From: CAXBCP01 sp047638395
GTDB taxonomy: Bacteria; Pseudomonadota; Alphaproteobacteria; MPNO01; UBA830
Direction: 5' to 3'
DNA: 64,000 nt
NCBI GenBank assembly: GCA_047638395.1
Contig: JBLIMV010000022.1
Span: forward strand, 38,880-102,879
In this document: one piece after another, positions 27,006 to 36,966 of the stretch
Layout: every line of letters starts with the position of its first letter
Position numbering within the stretch: position 1 is the stretch's first letter
Made by a program: the position numbers and the translations under genes
The notes under the pieces: model-generated
Databases searched by the model: none
Told to the model about the DNA's origin: nothing
Seen by the model: only the letters and a program-made list of their open reading frames with translations

Positions 27006-28658
27006 TCAGCGTTCGGCGATGGCGGCGCTGCCGTCCCTCAGCGCTCGCGTATAGAGCGATTTATGTTCCAGCAGGTATTTGGCGATTTCCTGGTCCTCGG
27101 CGCGCTCTGTCCGGGTCGGCGGGCAGCGTTCGCGGGCGAGGTCGGGGTTCGTGCGAATGGCATAGCGCGATGCCAGCGCCGCGTTGAGAATCGTGCCGGC
27201 AGCAGGCACATCGCTGCGGATTGCGGCCATCATATTCGATAGTTCGTCGTCGGCGGCAGATGTACAGATCGCCGGGATGATGCCGTGGCTCTGTAGGTTG
27301 AAGCCGGCCGGCGCGATCATATGCGCCCAGGTCAGCGTTAGCTCACCCCCGTTGGGCAGCCGGATAATCGTCTGTACGCTGCCTTTGCCGAACGAGGAGG
27401 TGCCTATCACGATGGCCCGTCCGCGGTCGCGGAGCGCGGCTGCGACGATCTCTGACGCCGATGCGGACCGCCCGTTGACGAGGACGGCGATCGGGGTGCT
27501 TGTGACACGCTCGCCCCAGGACGCATTGAATATCTGGTTGGCACGGTGATGCCGGCCCTTGGTCGAAATGATGCGGCCGTCATTGAGGAAAAAATCGGCG
27601 ACGGCGACGGCCTGGTCGAGCAGGCCGCCGGGATTGCTGCGAAGATCGAGCACGATGCCGCGCAATGTGTCGGCGTTCTCGCGCTCGGCGGCGGCAAGAA
27701 CCTTGCCCAGGCTGCGGGATGTCCCCTGGTTGAACCCGGATAACCTGATGGTCAGGATGCCGTCTTCGCGCGTCGATGTGACCGTCGGCAGGATGATATG
27801 TGCCCGGACAACGGGGATTTTCAGCGGCGCGGGCGCATCTTTCCGAACGATGGTCAGATCGGCCTTGCTGTGTACCGGGCCGCGCAGATGTCCGATGGCG
27901 GCGCTCTGGGTCAGGCCGGTGAGCATGATGCCACCGACATGGGTGATCAGGTCACGCGGTTTGAGTTTAGCCTTGAACGCAGGGGTGCCCGGATGGACCT
28001 TTTCGACGAAAATGTTGCCCTTGTCATAGCGGATTGTGACGCCGAGCCCGCCGAACCCTTCACGCCGGGCGCGGGTGTTACGGGCCTTGCCGGGTGTTGC
28101 GTACCGGGTGTAGCGGTCAAGCTTCGACAGCGCGCCGCGGAAAAACCGTGCCAGTACCAGTTCGTGGTCCTGCTCCGCGAGCTTTGGCGCCTCGCTACGG
28201 GCCTTCTCCAGCACATCGGCCACCACGGCCGCCCAGCCGTCATGGTCGTTCTCTCCGGGGATCGGCCATTCGCCAAGGAGCCTGTCTTCGTAGGTAAGTG
28301 CTATCGCGGCTGCCTGCGCGTCGATTTCGAGCAACGTGTCGGCTTCGGAAATTGCTTTCAGACCGGCGAGCGAAACCATGCGGGTCGAGGTTTCCGTGGC
28401 GTGTCGGAGGTCAATATTCTTGAAGGCGGTCTCCAGCACCAGCCGGTCGCTACCCTTTTCGGGGGATTCGGGGGAGGGCGCCACACAGGCGGCGGCGACA
28501 AGGACAATGCCGACGGTAATCGTGGCAAAGATACGGCGACGTTTCCGCGCCGACCGGGCCGGCTGCGGTGACCCGGCGGGCGGGCGTGAAGGAGCGTTGC
28601 TGTTATCCGTCGCGTTGATGCGCATGTTCTCCGCGTTCAACTGGTGTGTGGCGGTCAC
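27006..28658 (-). CDS. S41 family C-terminal processing peptidase
   Basis: This is a secreted or membrane-attached serine protease of the tail-specific type. After a basic cytoplasmic N-terminus a hydrophobic segment (IFATITVGIVLVAAACVAP, about residues 43-61) could be a membrane anchor or a weak lipobox ending at Cys. A PDZ domain (GLGVTIRYDKGNIFVEKVHPG, about 195-280) precedes the S41 domain, with the catalytic Ser in GRSASASEIVA and the catalytic Lys in SSFGKGSVQT. The start may be ATG 28625. The 550-aa length is above typical CtpA because of the C-terminal extension. Neighbours give no substrate hint. Confidence 0.85.
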   Translation of the reverse strand: MTATHQLNAENMRINATDNSNAPSRPPAGSPQPARSARKRRRIFATITVGIVLVAAACVAPSPESPEKGSDRLVLETAFKNIDLRHATETSTRMVSLAGLKAISEADTLLEIDAQAAAIALTYEDRLLGEWPIPGENDHDGWAAVVADVLEKARSEAPKLAEQDHELVLARFFRGALSKLDRYTRYATPGKARNTRARREGFGGLGVTIRYDKGNIFVEKVHPGTPAFKAKLKPRDLITHVGGIMLTGLTQSAAIGHLRGPVHSKADLTIVRKDAPAPLKIPVVRAHIILPTVTSTREDGILTIRLSGFNQGTSRSLGKVLAAAERENADTLRGIVLDLRSNPGGLLDQAVAVADFFLNDGRIISTKGRHHRANQIFNASWGERVTSTPIAVLVNGRSASASEIVAAALRDRGRAIVIGTSSFGKGSVQTIIRLPNGGELTLTWAHMIAPAGFNLQSHGIIPAICTSAADDELSNMMAAIRSDVPAAGTILNAALASRYAIRTNPDLARERCPPTRTERAEDQEIAKYLLEHKSLYTRALRDGSAAIAER

Positions 28659-28718
28659 GACCGCACAGATGAACCCCTAAACTAACGTTGTCTTTAAGGA
28701 ATCCAAATTAACTTTTCG

Positions 28719-31085
28719 TTAGCGGGGCGTTTTTGACGGGGCGCGGCGTTTGCCTTTGTTCTTATTGGGCTTTTTCGGCCCTTTCCGGCGCGATTTATTG
28801 GGGGGTGTCGGTGTTGCGCCGCGTTCTCCCCCGGATTCGCGTTCTCCCCCGGAATTACGTCCGGCCCCCGAATCCCGTTTGCCCCGGGACTCCCGTCCGC
28901 CCCCGGACTCCCGTCCGCTGCGTTCGCGGCGGGCCTGCGAGATTGAAAACGCCATCGAGCCGGTATGCACGTTGGCTTCTTCGAGGGTGACCTTGATCGG
29001 ATCGCCGATCCGGTAGGTCACGCCGGTGCCGCGGCCTTTGATCTGCTGGCGCTGCTCGTCGTAATCGAACCGGTCGTCGCCCAGCATCGACATCGGGACC
29101 AGGCCGTCCGCGCCGGTTTCGGTCAGGGTGACGAACAGTCCGGCGCGGTGGGTGCCGTTGATGCGCGCGGTGAATTCGGCACCGACCTGATCGGACAGGA
29201 AAATCGTGGTGAACCGGTCGACGGATTCGCGCTCCGCATCGACGGCGCGGCGCTCGGTGAAGGAGATATGCTTACCGAGCTCGGCGAACCTGTCGCCGTC
29301 ATCCGGTCCGAGCCCGTCTTTGCCGAGACCATAGGCGGTAATCAGCGACCGGTGGACCAGCAGATCCGAATAACGCCGGATCGGGGAGGTGAAATGCGCA
29401 TAGCGCCGCAGTGCCAGGCCGAAATGGCCCAGATTCGCGGGGCTGTAGGACGCCTGTGCCTGGGACCGGAGCACCGCCATGTTGACGGTCTGTGCCTCCG
29501 GCTTACCGATCACCTGCGCGACGATGCGCTGGAATACCTCGGGCTTGATCACCTGACCCTTGGCCAGCTTGATGCCGACCGATGACAGGACTTCGCGCAG
29601 GCCCTCGACCTTTTCCAGCGACGGCTGGTCATGGATGCGGAACATGCAGGGCGCGTCTTTGTGTTCCAGCGCCTCGGCTGCCGCGACATTTGCCGAGATC
29701 ATGAATTCCTCGATCAGGCGGTGGCTGTCGAGCCGCTCCACGGGATCGATTGCGGCGACATTGCCTTTGACGTCGAGCTTCACCTTGCGTTCGGGGAGGT
29801 CGAGATCGATGGTGCCACGTCGAATTCGCGCCGATTGCAGCGCTTCGAACGCGCCGTAAAGCGGGGCGATAACAGTGTCGAGCAGGGGCCCGGTGGTGTC
29901 GTCGGGTTTGCCGTCCCGCGCTGTCTGAACCTGCTCGTAGGTCAGCCGCGCGGCGGAGCGCATAATGCCGCGGATAAATTCATGGCGCTTCATATTGCCG
30001 TCGGCATCGATCCACATATGAACCGCGAGGCAGCTGCGGTCCTCGTTCGGGACCAGCGAACACAATCCGTTCGACAGTGCTTCGGGCAGCATCGGGACCA
30101 CGCGGTCCGGGAAGTACACCGAATTGCCACGGTCATGCGCGTCGTTGTCCAGGGCCTTGCCGGGGCGCACATACCAGGAAACATCTGCAATCGCGACCAA
30201 TAGATGCCAGCCGCCCTTGTTCGCTTCATCCGGGTCCTGTTCGGCCCAGACGGCATCGTCAAAGTCGCGCGCATCGGCGCCGTCAATCGTGACCAGCGGA
30301 ACAGGGCGCAAATCGGTCCGTCCGTCAGGCGATACAGGTTGCGCGGCTTCAGCGTCGGCCAGCGCGCCCGGCGAAAAATCGACCGGGATATCGTTTGAAT
30401 GAATGGCGATCAGGCTGGGGGCGCGCGGGCCGGACGCATCGCCGATCACGTCGGCGACACGGGCTTCCGGCAGGCCGAAGCTGCGCCCGCCGATGGCCTG
30501 GGCTTCGACCAGGTCGCCGCGGGACGCGCCGTTTTCTTCGCCGGGCGGAATTGCAAATTCGGTGCGGATGCGGCGGTTCGTCGGGATCACCCGGCCTTTG
30601 CCGCCGACCATCTGGAAGATGCCGAGCACGCGCTGCGGTGCGGCCTGCAGCAGCTTGATCACCCGTGCGGTATAGGTGCCGTCGCCTGTCGGGGCCAGCC
30701 GTGCCAGGAGGCGGTCGCCGACCGTCGGCGCCGGGCCCTTGCGTTCGGTGCTGAGGAAAACAGCCGGGGGCGGGCCCTCGCTTTCCCAGGTCACCGGGCG
30801 CGCGACAGGATCGCCGTCGCGGTCGATTCCGGTAACTTCGATAACAGCGACGCTGGGCAGGGTACCGGGTTTGGCAAAGCGCTTGCCGCGTCCCTTATCC
30901 AGGTTGCCCTCTTCGCGCAGGTCGCGGAGAAGGCCGTTTAACCGGCCGCGATCCGCGCCACGGATGTTGAAGGCGCGCGCAATCTCGCGCTTTCCCACGG
31001 GCCCTTTATGTCCGCGGACGAATTCCAGGACCTGTTCTTTGGTCGGAAACGGAATGTCGGCGGGCGTTTTGCTCACCGGTGCCAC
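28719..31085 (-). CDS. rnr: Ribonuclease R
   Basis: RNase R is a processive 3'-5' exoribonuclease that degrades structured RNA. The 788-aa protein has an N-terminal winged helix, cold-shock-type RNA-binding folds, the RNB catalytic domain (IDGADARDFDDAVW with clustered aspartates; RYAHFTSPIRRYSDLLVHR) and an S1 domain. The last 75 residues are a low-complexity RE/SGG-rich then Lys/Arg-rich tail, encoded by a locally repetitive stretch (28,800-28,925). It sits 13 bp downstream of the topA stop in the same direction, so the two are probably cotranscribed. Confidence 0.95.
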   Translation of the reverse strand: MAPVSKTPADIPFPTKEQVLEFVRGHKGPVGKREIARAFNIRGADRGRLNGLLRDLREEGNLDKGRGKRFAKPGTLPSVAVIEVTGIDRDGDPVARPVTWESEGPPPAVFLSTERKGPAPTVGDRLLARLAPTGDGTYTARVIKLLQAAPQRVLGIFQMVGGKGRVIPTNRRIRTEFAIPPGEENGASRGDLVEAQAIGGRSFGLPEARVADVIGDASGPRAPSLIAIHSNDIPVDFSPGALADAEAAQPVSPDGRTDLRPVPLVTIDGADARDFDDAVWAEQDPDEANKGGWHLLVAIADVSWYVRPGKALDNDAHDRGNSVYFPDRVVPMLPEALSNGLCSLVPNEDRSCLAVHMWIDADGNMKRHEFIRGIMRSAARLTYEQVQTARDGKPDDTTGPLLDTVIAPLYGAFEALQSARIRRGTIDLDLPERKVKLDVKGNVAAIDPVERLDSHRLIEEFMISANVAAAEALEHKDAPCMFRIHDQPSLEKVEGLREVLSSVGIKLAKGQVIKPEVFQRIVAQVIGKPEAQTVNMAVLRSQAQASYSPANLGHFGLALRRYAHFTSPIRRYSDLLVHRSLITAYGLGKDGLGPDDGDRFAELGKHISFTERRAVDAERESVDRFTTIFLSDQVGAEFTARINGTHRAGLFVTLTETGADGLVPMSMLGDDRFDYDEQRQQIKGRGTGVTYRIGDPIKVTLEEANVHTGSMAFSISQARRERSGRESGGGRESRGKRDSGAGRNSGGERESGGERGATPTPPNKSRRKGPKKPNKNKGKRRAPSKTPR

Positions 31086-31098
31086 ATCGTGACCGCTG

Positions 31099-33828
31099 TC
31101 ACGCCTCTTCGCTTGCTGCGGGCCCAGCGTCAGGCGGGGTGTCAGACGGGGTGTCAGACGGGGCGTCAGAAACAGCTGCAGGCTTGGCCTTGGCTTTCGA
31201 TTTGCCTTTGGCTTTCGCCTTGCCCTTACCCTTTGCCTTACTCTTGGCTTTCTTCGCTTTTTTGGCTTTGGCCTTTTTCTTGGGTTTCGAGCCGACCTTT
31301 TCGGCGCGTGCCGCGATCAGCTCAATGGCGAGTTCCAGCGACAGCGATTCCGGTTCCATATCGCTCGGCAGAGACGCGTTGATCTTGCCGTGCTTGACGT
31401 AGGGGCCATAGCGGCCATCGCGCAGCTCGATCGGCTTGCCGTCATCGGGGTGCTCGCCGATGAGTTTGCCGGTCGATTTCGCGGCACGCTTTGCCGGTGC
31501 TTCGGCGATGATGGTCACGGCCCGGTTGAGGCCGAGGCCCAGCACATCGTCGTCGGGTTTCAGTTTCACATAGCGGTCGCCGACCTTCAGATACGGGCCG
31601 AAACGTCCGACACCGGCGAGGATCATGTCGCCGCTTTCCGGGTGCGGACCAATCGGGCGCGGAAGCGACAGCAGGGCAAGCGCGAGTTTGAGGTCGATAT
31701 CCGACGGCACCTGGTCGCGCAGCAGTGACTGGCGCTTCGGTTTTTCCTTCGATCCCTTTACCGCTTCACCCAGCTGTACGTAAACGCCGAACGGGCCCTT
31801 GCGCATCGATACCGGCAATTCGGTTTCCGGATCGGTGCCGAGCTCTTTCGGGCCGGTAAAGGCGGCATCTTCGTCTTCGTTGCCGGTAATGACCGTCAGC
31901 GCCGTGGTGTGGCCGCAATCGGGGTAATTGGAGCAGCCGATAAAGCCACCATTCCGGCCGAGTTTCAGGCCGAGGCGGCCGTCTTCGCAGGCCGGGCATT
32001 TGCGCGGATTGCTGCCGTCTTCGCGTTCCGGGAAGAAATGGGGCCCGAGCTCGGCGTCGAGCTTGTCGATCACCTCGGTGATACGCAGATCCTTGGTCTC
32101 ACCGATGGCGGCGGAGAAGGCTTCCCAGAAATCGCGGAGCAGCGATTTCCACTGCATATCGCCATTCGCGACATCGTCGAGACGGCTTTCGAGGTCGGCC
32201 GTGAAACTGTATTCGACGTAGCGCTCAAAGAATTCCGACAGGAATGCCGTCACCATCCGGCCGCGGTCATGCGGCGTGAACCGGCGCTGTTCCAGCGTCA
32301 CGTAATTGCGGTCCTGCAGCACCTGGAGGATCGAGGCATAGGTCGAGGGCCGGCCGATGCCGAGCTCTTCCATCTTGCGCACGAGGCTCGCTTCGGTGAA
32401 GCGGGGCGGCGGTTTGGTGAAATGCTGTTCCGGCGTCACGTCGCCGCGGTTCATGGTCTCGCCTTCGTTCATCGGCGGCAGGATACGGTCGCGCTCATTG
32501 CCTTCGTCTTCGTCAACGGTGGCGGCGCGTTCGTCCTGGCCTTCCTGATAAAGTTTGAGGAAACCATCGAATTTGACGACCGAGCCATTGGCGCGAAGGA
32601 CGGCTGCGCCATCCGGCGAGGTCAGATCGACGGCGACCTGCTCCATCACGGCGCTTTCCATCTGACTTGCGACGGCGCGTTTCCAGATCAGGTCATAGAG
32701 CCGACGTTCGTCTTCACCCAGATACTGGCGGACTTCATTGGGTTTGCGCGAAAATTCCGTCGGACGGATCGCTTCATGCGCTTCCTGCGCATTCTTCGAT
32801 TTGTTGCGATAGGTGTTGGGCTGGTCCGGCACGTAGTTGTGGCCGTATTCCTGGCCGATCGTGGCGCGCACCGCGACGATGGCTTCCTGACCGAGGCTGA
32901 CGCTGTCGGTCCGCATATAGGTAATCAGACCGACCGTCTCGCCGCCGCCGACATCCACGCCTTCGTATAGTTTCTGTGCCGTGCGCATCGTCCGGGTCGC
33001 GCCGAAGCCCAGCTTGCGCGAGGCTTCCTGCTGCATGGTCGATGTCGTAAACGGCGGTGCCGCGCGGCGGTTGACCGTTTTGCGCTCAACCGATTTGACC
33101 GTGTAGCCGTGCTTTTCGATCTCGGCGACGGCTGCTTTGGCAGTCTCTTCGTTGTTGATGTCGTAGCGGTCGAGTTTTTTGCCGTTCAGATGGGTCAGGC
33201 GTGCCGGCACGGCAGCACCGTTCTCTGTCGTGAAGGCGGCCGCGATGGTCCAGTATTCCTGCGGATTGAAAATCTCGATCTCGGCTTCGCGTTCGCAGAT
33301 CAGGCGCAGGGCGACCGACTGCACGCGTCCCGCCGATTTCGATCCCGGCAGTTTGCGCCACAGGATTGGCGACAGGCTGAACCCGACCAGATAGTCGAGC
33401 GCGCGGCGGGCGAGATAGGCGTCGATCAGCTCGCGGTTCAGTTCGCGCGGGTTGTTTACCGCCTCGATAATGGCGTTCTTGGTGACTTCGTGGAAAACGA
33501 CGCGTTTGACAATGATATTGTCCAGCGCACTGCGCTCGGTCAGGATTTCCTGCAGATGCCATGAAATGGCCTCGCCTTCACGATCCGGATCGGTCGCGAG
33601 GTACAGATGATCCGCGCCCTTCATGGCGTCCTGGATGGCCTGGAGGTTCTTTTCCGCCTTTGGGTCGACGGTCCAGACCATATGAAAGTCTTCGTCTGGC
33701 TGGACGGACCCGTCTTTGGAGACGAGGTCGCGCACATGGCCGACGCTGGCGAGGACCTTGAAGTCCGGGCCAAGATACTTGTTGATTGTCTTCGCCTTGG
33801 CGGGCGACTCGACGACGACTACGTCCAT
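31099..33828 (-). CDS. topA: DNA topoisomerase I
   Basis: TopA relaxes negative supercoils by single-strand passage. The protein begins MDVVVVESPAKAKTI (Toprim), with DPDREGEAISWHL metal ligands and the active-site Tyr in GLITYMRTDSVSLG. One clear four-Cys zinc finger (CPACEDGRLGLKLG, then CSNYPDC) is followed by several Cys-less Topo C-terminal repeats and an Ala/Lys-rich tail of about 70 residues. The tail ends in SDAPSDTPSDTPPDAG, encoded by a 12-bp tandem repeat near 31,128-31,166. ATG 33828 is preferred; GTG 33834 is also in frame. dprA lies immediately upstream. Confidence 0.96.
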   Translation of the reverse strand: MDVVVVESPAKAKTINKYLGPDFKVLASVGHVRDLVSKDGSVQPDEDFHMVWTVDPKAEKNLQAIQDAMKGADHLYLATDPDREGEAISWHLQEILTERSALDNIIVKRVVFHEVTKNAIIEAVNNPRELNRELIDAYLARRALDYLVGFSLSPILWRKLPGSKSAGRVQSVALRLICEREAEIEIFNPQEYWTIAAAFTTENGAAVPARLTHLNGKKLDRYDINNEETAKAAVAEIEKHGYTVKSVERKTVNRRAAPPFTTSTMQQEASRKLGFGATRTMRTAQKLYEGVDVGGGETVGLITYMRTDSVSLGQEAIVAVRATIGQEYGHNYVPDQPNTYRNKSKNAQEAHEAIRPTEFSRKPNEVRQYLGEDERRLYDLIWKRAVASQMESAVMEQVAVDLTSPDGAAVLRANGSVVKFDGFLKLYQEGQDERAATVDEDEGNERDRILPPMNEGETMNRGDVTPEQHFTKPPPRFTEASLVRKMEELGIGRPSTYASILQVLQDRNYVTLEQRRFTPHDRGRMVTAFLSEFFERYVEYSFTADLESRLDDVANGDMQWKSLLRDFWEAFSAAIGETKDLRITEVIDKLDAELGPHFFPEREDGSNPRKCPACEDGRLGLKLGRNGGFIGCSNYPDCGHTTALTVITGNEDEDAAFTGPKELGTDPETELPVSMRKGPFGVYVQLGEAVKGSKEKPKRQSLLRDQVPSDIDLKLALALLSLPRPIGPHPESGDMILAGVGRFGPYLKVGDRYVKLKPDDDVLGLGLNRAVTIIAEAPAKRAAKSTGKLIGEHPDDGKPIELRDGRYGPYVKHGKINASLPSDMEPESLSLELAIELIAARAEKVGSKPKKKAKAKKAKKAKSKAKGKGKAKAKGKSKAKAKPAAVSDAPSDTPSDTPPDAGPAASEEA

Positions 33829-33890
33829 GATCACCGATAATTCAGTTTGCGGGCGACGTTACTATTAAGGAACGTTGGTTGCCGCATTGT

Positions 33891-35012
33891 TTATAAAACC
33901 AGCGAAATCCGGTTCCCCGGATGTCGTTCGATCCGCCCGGCGAGTTCAAGTTCTAGCAATGTACTCTGGACCGAAGCGGCAGACATGTGGCACTCGCGAA
34001 CCAGTTCGTCAACACCTGTTGGTGTGGCGCCCAGCAATTCGATGATTTTCTCATGGCCCGTCTCCGGCTCTGTTTCAGGTGTAATTTCAACGGGTTGCGG
34101 CTCGATTTCCCGGCGCGCGACAGGCGTGGGTTTCAACATCTGCTGCGACAGGGCGGATATGATGTCGGCGGCGCTGTCGGTCAGAACGGCGCCCTGTCGG
34201 ATCAGGTCATTGGTGCCCTTGCACCGCGGATCGCGGGGAGATCCGGGCACGGCGAACACTTCGCGACCCTGCTCGAGCGCGAGCCTGGCAGTAATCAGCG
34301 AGCCGGATTTGAGCGCGGCTTCGACGATAAGAACGCCATGCGAAAGCCCGGAAATCAGCCGGTTTCGTGCCGGAAAGTGGCGCGCCGTTGGCCGCGTGCC
34401 GACGGGTTGCTCCGACACAAGCGCACCGGTCGCTGCGATTTTGTTCTGGAGATCTTCGTGTTCCGGCGGATACACCACATCTATCCCGCCGGCGATGGCG
34501 GCAATAGTGCCTGTGTCCAGCGCACCCGCATGGGCGGCGGCATCGATCCCGCGGGCGAGACCCGAGACGACGACATATCCGGCCTCACCCAGCTGTTCCG
34601 CGATTTCCCCGGCAAACCGGCGACCATTCGCCGATGCGTTCCGGGCGCCGACAATCGCCACGGTGGGGCGGGTGAGAATCGCCGAATCGCCCCGCAGAAA
34701 CAGGATTGGCGGTGGATCCGCGATGGCGGCGAGCGCTTCGGGATAATCGGGCTCCCACAGGCCAATGGCGGCGCCGCCTGCCGCTTTCAGGGCCGCCAGC
34801 TCGGACGCGATGGTGTCCGGATGGGGGACGGTGAATTTTTTGCGTCCGCCGCCCCGTCGCGAAAGTTCGGGCAGCGCGTCGAGCGCCGCCGCGGCGCTGC
34901 CGAACCGCTCCATAAGGTCGGTAAATAAACGCGGGCCGACGAATTTGGTGCGGATCAGCCGCAACCAGTCGATCCGTTCCGCGTCGTTCAGGGTTTTTCG
35001 CGTCTGCTCCAT
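33891..35012 (-). CDS. dprA: DNA-processing protein DprA
   Basis: DprA binds incoming single-stranded DNA and loads RecA during natural transformation. The product has an N-terminal helical region, the Rossmann core with VAIVGARNASANGRRFA, VSGLARGIDAAAHAGAL, NRLISGLSHGVLIVEAALKSGS and VPGSPRDPRCKGTNDLI, and a C-terminal winged helix (GATPTGVDELVRECHMSAA). ATG 35012 gives 373 aa, the usual length; the longer frame to 35201 would run into plsY. The order topA-dprA-plsY-pyrC-pyrB is a conserved alphaproteobacterial block. Confidence 0.95.
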   Translation of the reverse strand: MEQTRKTLNDAERIDWLRLIRTKFVGPRLFTDLMERFGSAAAALDALPELSRRGGGRKKFTVPHPDTIASELAALKAAGGAAIGLWEPDYPEALAAIADPPPILFLRGDSAILTRPTVAIVGARNASANGRRFAGEIAEQLGEAGYVVVSGLARGIDAAAHAGALDTGTIAAIAGGIDVVYPPEHEDLQNKIAATGALVSEQPVGTRPTARHFPARNRLISGLSHGVLIVEAALKSGSLITARLALEQGREVFAVPGSPRDPRCKGTNDLIRQGAVLTDSAADIISALSQQMLKPTPVARREIEPQPVEITPETEPETGHEKIIELLGATPTGVDELVRECHMSAASVQSTLLELELAGRIERHPGNRISLVL

Positions 35013-35043
35013 TCTGCAACGATGGGTGGCATAAGTGATCAGG

Positions 35044-35664
35044 TCAAGACTTGCGTGATCCGCCGATTCTGGATTCCTGGCCGCGCAGCAGCCGACCGAT
35101 ATTTTCCCGGTGCCGGATCCAGACCAGCACCGCCATCGCAATTGCGAATTCCGTCCGCTGCGGGTCGGCAAGCCACCACATGTAGGCCGGGCTGGCAGCA
35201 AGCGCGATCAACGCCGACAGGGACGAATAGCGGAACAGGGCGGCCGCCAGCAGCCATGATGCACAGGCGAGACCGCCGACCGGCGGTGACAGGGCCAGCA
35301 GAATGCCGAGTGCGGTTGCGACGCCTTTGCCGCCGCGAAACTTCAGCCAGACCGGGAAAAGGTGGCCCAGAAAAGCGCCCGTGGCGGCGACAATCGCGAT
35401 GTCCGGGCCGTATGCCTGCGCGATCAGGACGGCGATGGCACCCTTCGCTCCGTCCAGCAGCAGCGTTGCGGCGGCGATCTTCTTGTTGCCGGTTCGAAGT
35501 ACGTTGGTGGCGCCGATATTGCCGGATCCGATCGCCCGGATATCGCCCATTCCGGCCAGGCGCGTCAGGATCAGACCGAAGGGCAGGGCGCCGAGCAGGT
35601 AACCGCCGGCAAGTGCCGCCAGGATATATGGCCAGCTATGTGCCCAGCTGATGGGGTCGATCAT
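35044..35664 (-). CDS. plsY: Glycerol-3-phosphate acyltransferase PlsY
   Basis: PlsY transfers an acyl group from acyl-phosphate to glycerol-3-phosphate, the first step of phospholipid synthesis. The 206-aa protein has five membrane helices and the family motifs GSGNIGATNVLR and GHLFPVWLKFRGGKGVATA. The start follows the pyrC stop by 3 bp and the stop lies 31 bp before dprA, all on one strand. Confidence 0.96.
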   Translation of the reverse strand: MIDPISWAHSWPYILAALAGGYLLGALPFGLILTRLAGMGDIRAIGSGNIGATNVLRTGNKKIAAATLLLDGAKGAIAVLIAQAYGPDIAIVAATGAFLGHLFPVWLKFRGGKGVATALGILLALSPPVGGLACASWLLAAALFRYSSLSALIALAASPAYMWWLADPQRTEFAIAMAVLVWIRHRENIGRLLRGQESRIGGSRKS

Positions 35665-35667
35665 CGC

Positions 35668-36966
35668 TCAACCCATCAGGGAATGGACGTGCCGACCGCC
35701 GACGATGGTGCACATCGCTTTGCCCTGAACGGGCATCTGATCGAAAGGTGTGTTTTTGGACCGGCTTTTGAGCTCCGTGGCCTCAACCGTCCAGTCATGA
35801 TCGGGATCGAAGATCACCATATCGGCCGGCAGTCCGGGCGCCAGGCGTCCTTCTTTCATCCGCAGCAGGTCGCCCGGTGCGGATGTAAGCCGCCGCATCA
35901 GGTCGAGCAGGCTGATATCCGCGTCGCGGTGGAGTGCCAGCGTCAGCGGCAACAGGGTTTCAAGCCCGACAATGCCGGGCTCGGCCTGAACGAAGGGAAG
36001 CCGTTTCGAATCCTGGTCCTGCGGGCGATGGTCGGATGCGATAACGTCAATCGTGCCGTCGCGCAGACCTTCGATCACGGCGAGCCGGTCTTCCTCGCAA
36101 CGCAGCGGCGGAGAGACCTTGGCGAAAGTACGGTACTCGGCCGTGGCCGCATCTGTCAGCGTGAAATAGTGGGGCGCGGTATCGCAGGTCACGGGCAGCC
36201 CCCGCACCTTGGCGGCGCGGATGACATCGATGGCAGCCGCGGTGGTGACATGGGCGGCGTGGTAGCGCGCACCGGTCAGTTCAACCAGCCGCAGATCGCG
36301 TTCCAGCATCATCACTTCCGCAATGGCAGGAATGCCCGCCAGGCCGAGCCGCGTCGACATTTCGCCTTCCGTCATCTGTCCGTTCCGGGCGAGTTTTGGC
36401 TCTTCGGGGTGCTGGACGATGAGAAGATCGAATGTTGCCGCATAGGAAAGCGCGCGGCGCATGACCAACGTATCCGATATCCCGCGCGTGGCATCGGTGA
36501 AGGCAAGCGCGCCTGCTTCGGACAGAATGCCGAACTCCGTCAGCTCGGTGCCTTCGAGGCCGCGTGTGATCGCGCCATAGGCATAGATTTTGACAACGTT
36601 GGTTTCCCGTGCCCGGCGCGCAATAAATTCGATGACCGAGATATTGTCGATCGCCGGGTCTGTATCCGGCAGGCAGATCAGCGACGTCACGCCGCCGGCC
36701 GCCGCGGCAGCGCTTGCCGTCTCGAAGCTCTCTTTATGTTCGCCGCCCGGTTCCGGCAGATGGACGCGCATGTCGATCAGCCCGGGCGCCAGGCAATAGC
36801 CTTTGCAGTCTATGACCTGAACATTTGCCGGTGGGCCGTTCGGGAACAGGTGCGGCCCGATATCGATGATCTTGTTGCCGTCAATCAGAACCGTGCCGGT
36901 CTGGTCGAGCCCGCTTGCGGGATCCAGCAGCCGCGCATTCACATATGCCCGGAGGTGTTCGGTCAT
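35668..36966 (-). CDS. pyrC: Dihydroorotase-like protein with altered metal ligands
   Basis: The 432-aa protein has the amidohydrolase fold and overall type I dihydroorotase sequence (GGVTSLICLPDTDPAIDN, AHVTTAAAIDVI, VSPPLRCEEDR, GIVGLETLLPL). The metal-binding DxHxH motif reads DMRVHL, so the first His is Arg, and the usual DHAPH reads DHRPQ. Loss of these positions is the pattern of catalytically dead PyrC' subunits that stabilise aspartate carbamoyltransferase in Pseudomonas. It overlaps pyrB by 4 bp, fitting a complex. Alternatively the clade may retain activity with a different metal site. A separate active dihydroorotase would be expected elsewhere. Confidence 0.9.
   Translation of the reverse strand: MTEHLRAYVNARLLDPASGLDQTGTVLIDGNKIIDIGPHLFPNGPPANVQVIDCKGYCLAPGLIDMRVHLPEPGGEHKESFETASAAAAAGGVTSLICLPDTDPAIDNISVIEFIARRARETNVVKIYAYGAITRGLEGTELTEFGILSEAGALAFTDATRGISDTLVMRRALSYAATFDLLIVQHPEEPKLARNGQMTEGEMSTRLGLAGIPAIAEVMMLERDLRLVELTGARYHAAHVTTAAAIDVIRAAKVRGLPVTCDTAPHYFTLTDAATAEYRTFAKVSPPLRCEEDRLAVIEGLRDGTIDVIASDHRPQDQDSKRLPFVQAEPGIVGLETLLPLTLALHRDADISLLDLMRRLTSAPGDLLRMKEGRLAPGLPADMVIFDPDHDWTVEATELKSRSKNTPFDQMPVQGKAMCTIVGGRHVHSLMG

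Noticed and set aside
31909..32970. 353-aa open frame antisense to topA
   Set aside because: Shadow of topA in the complementary frame.
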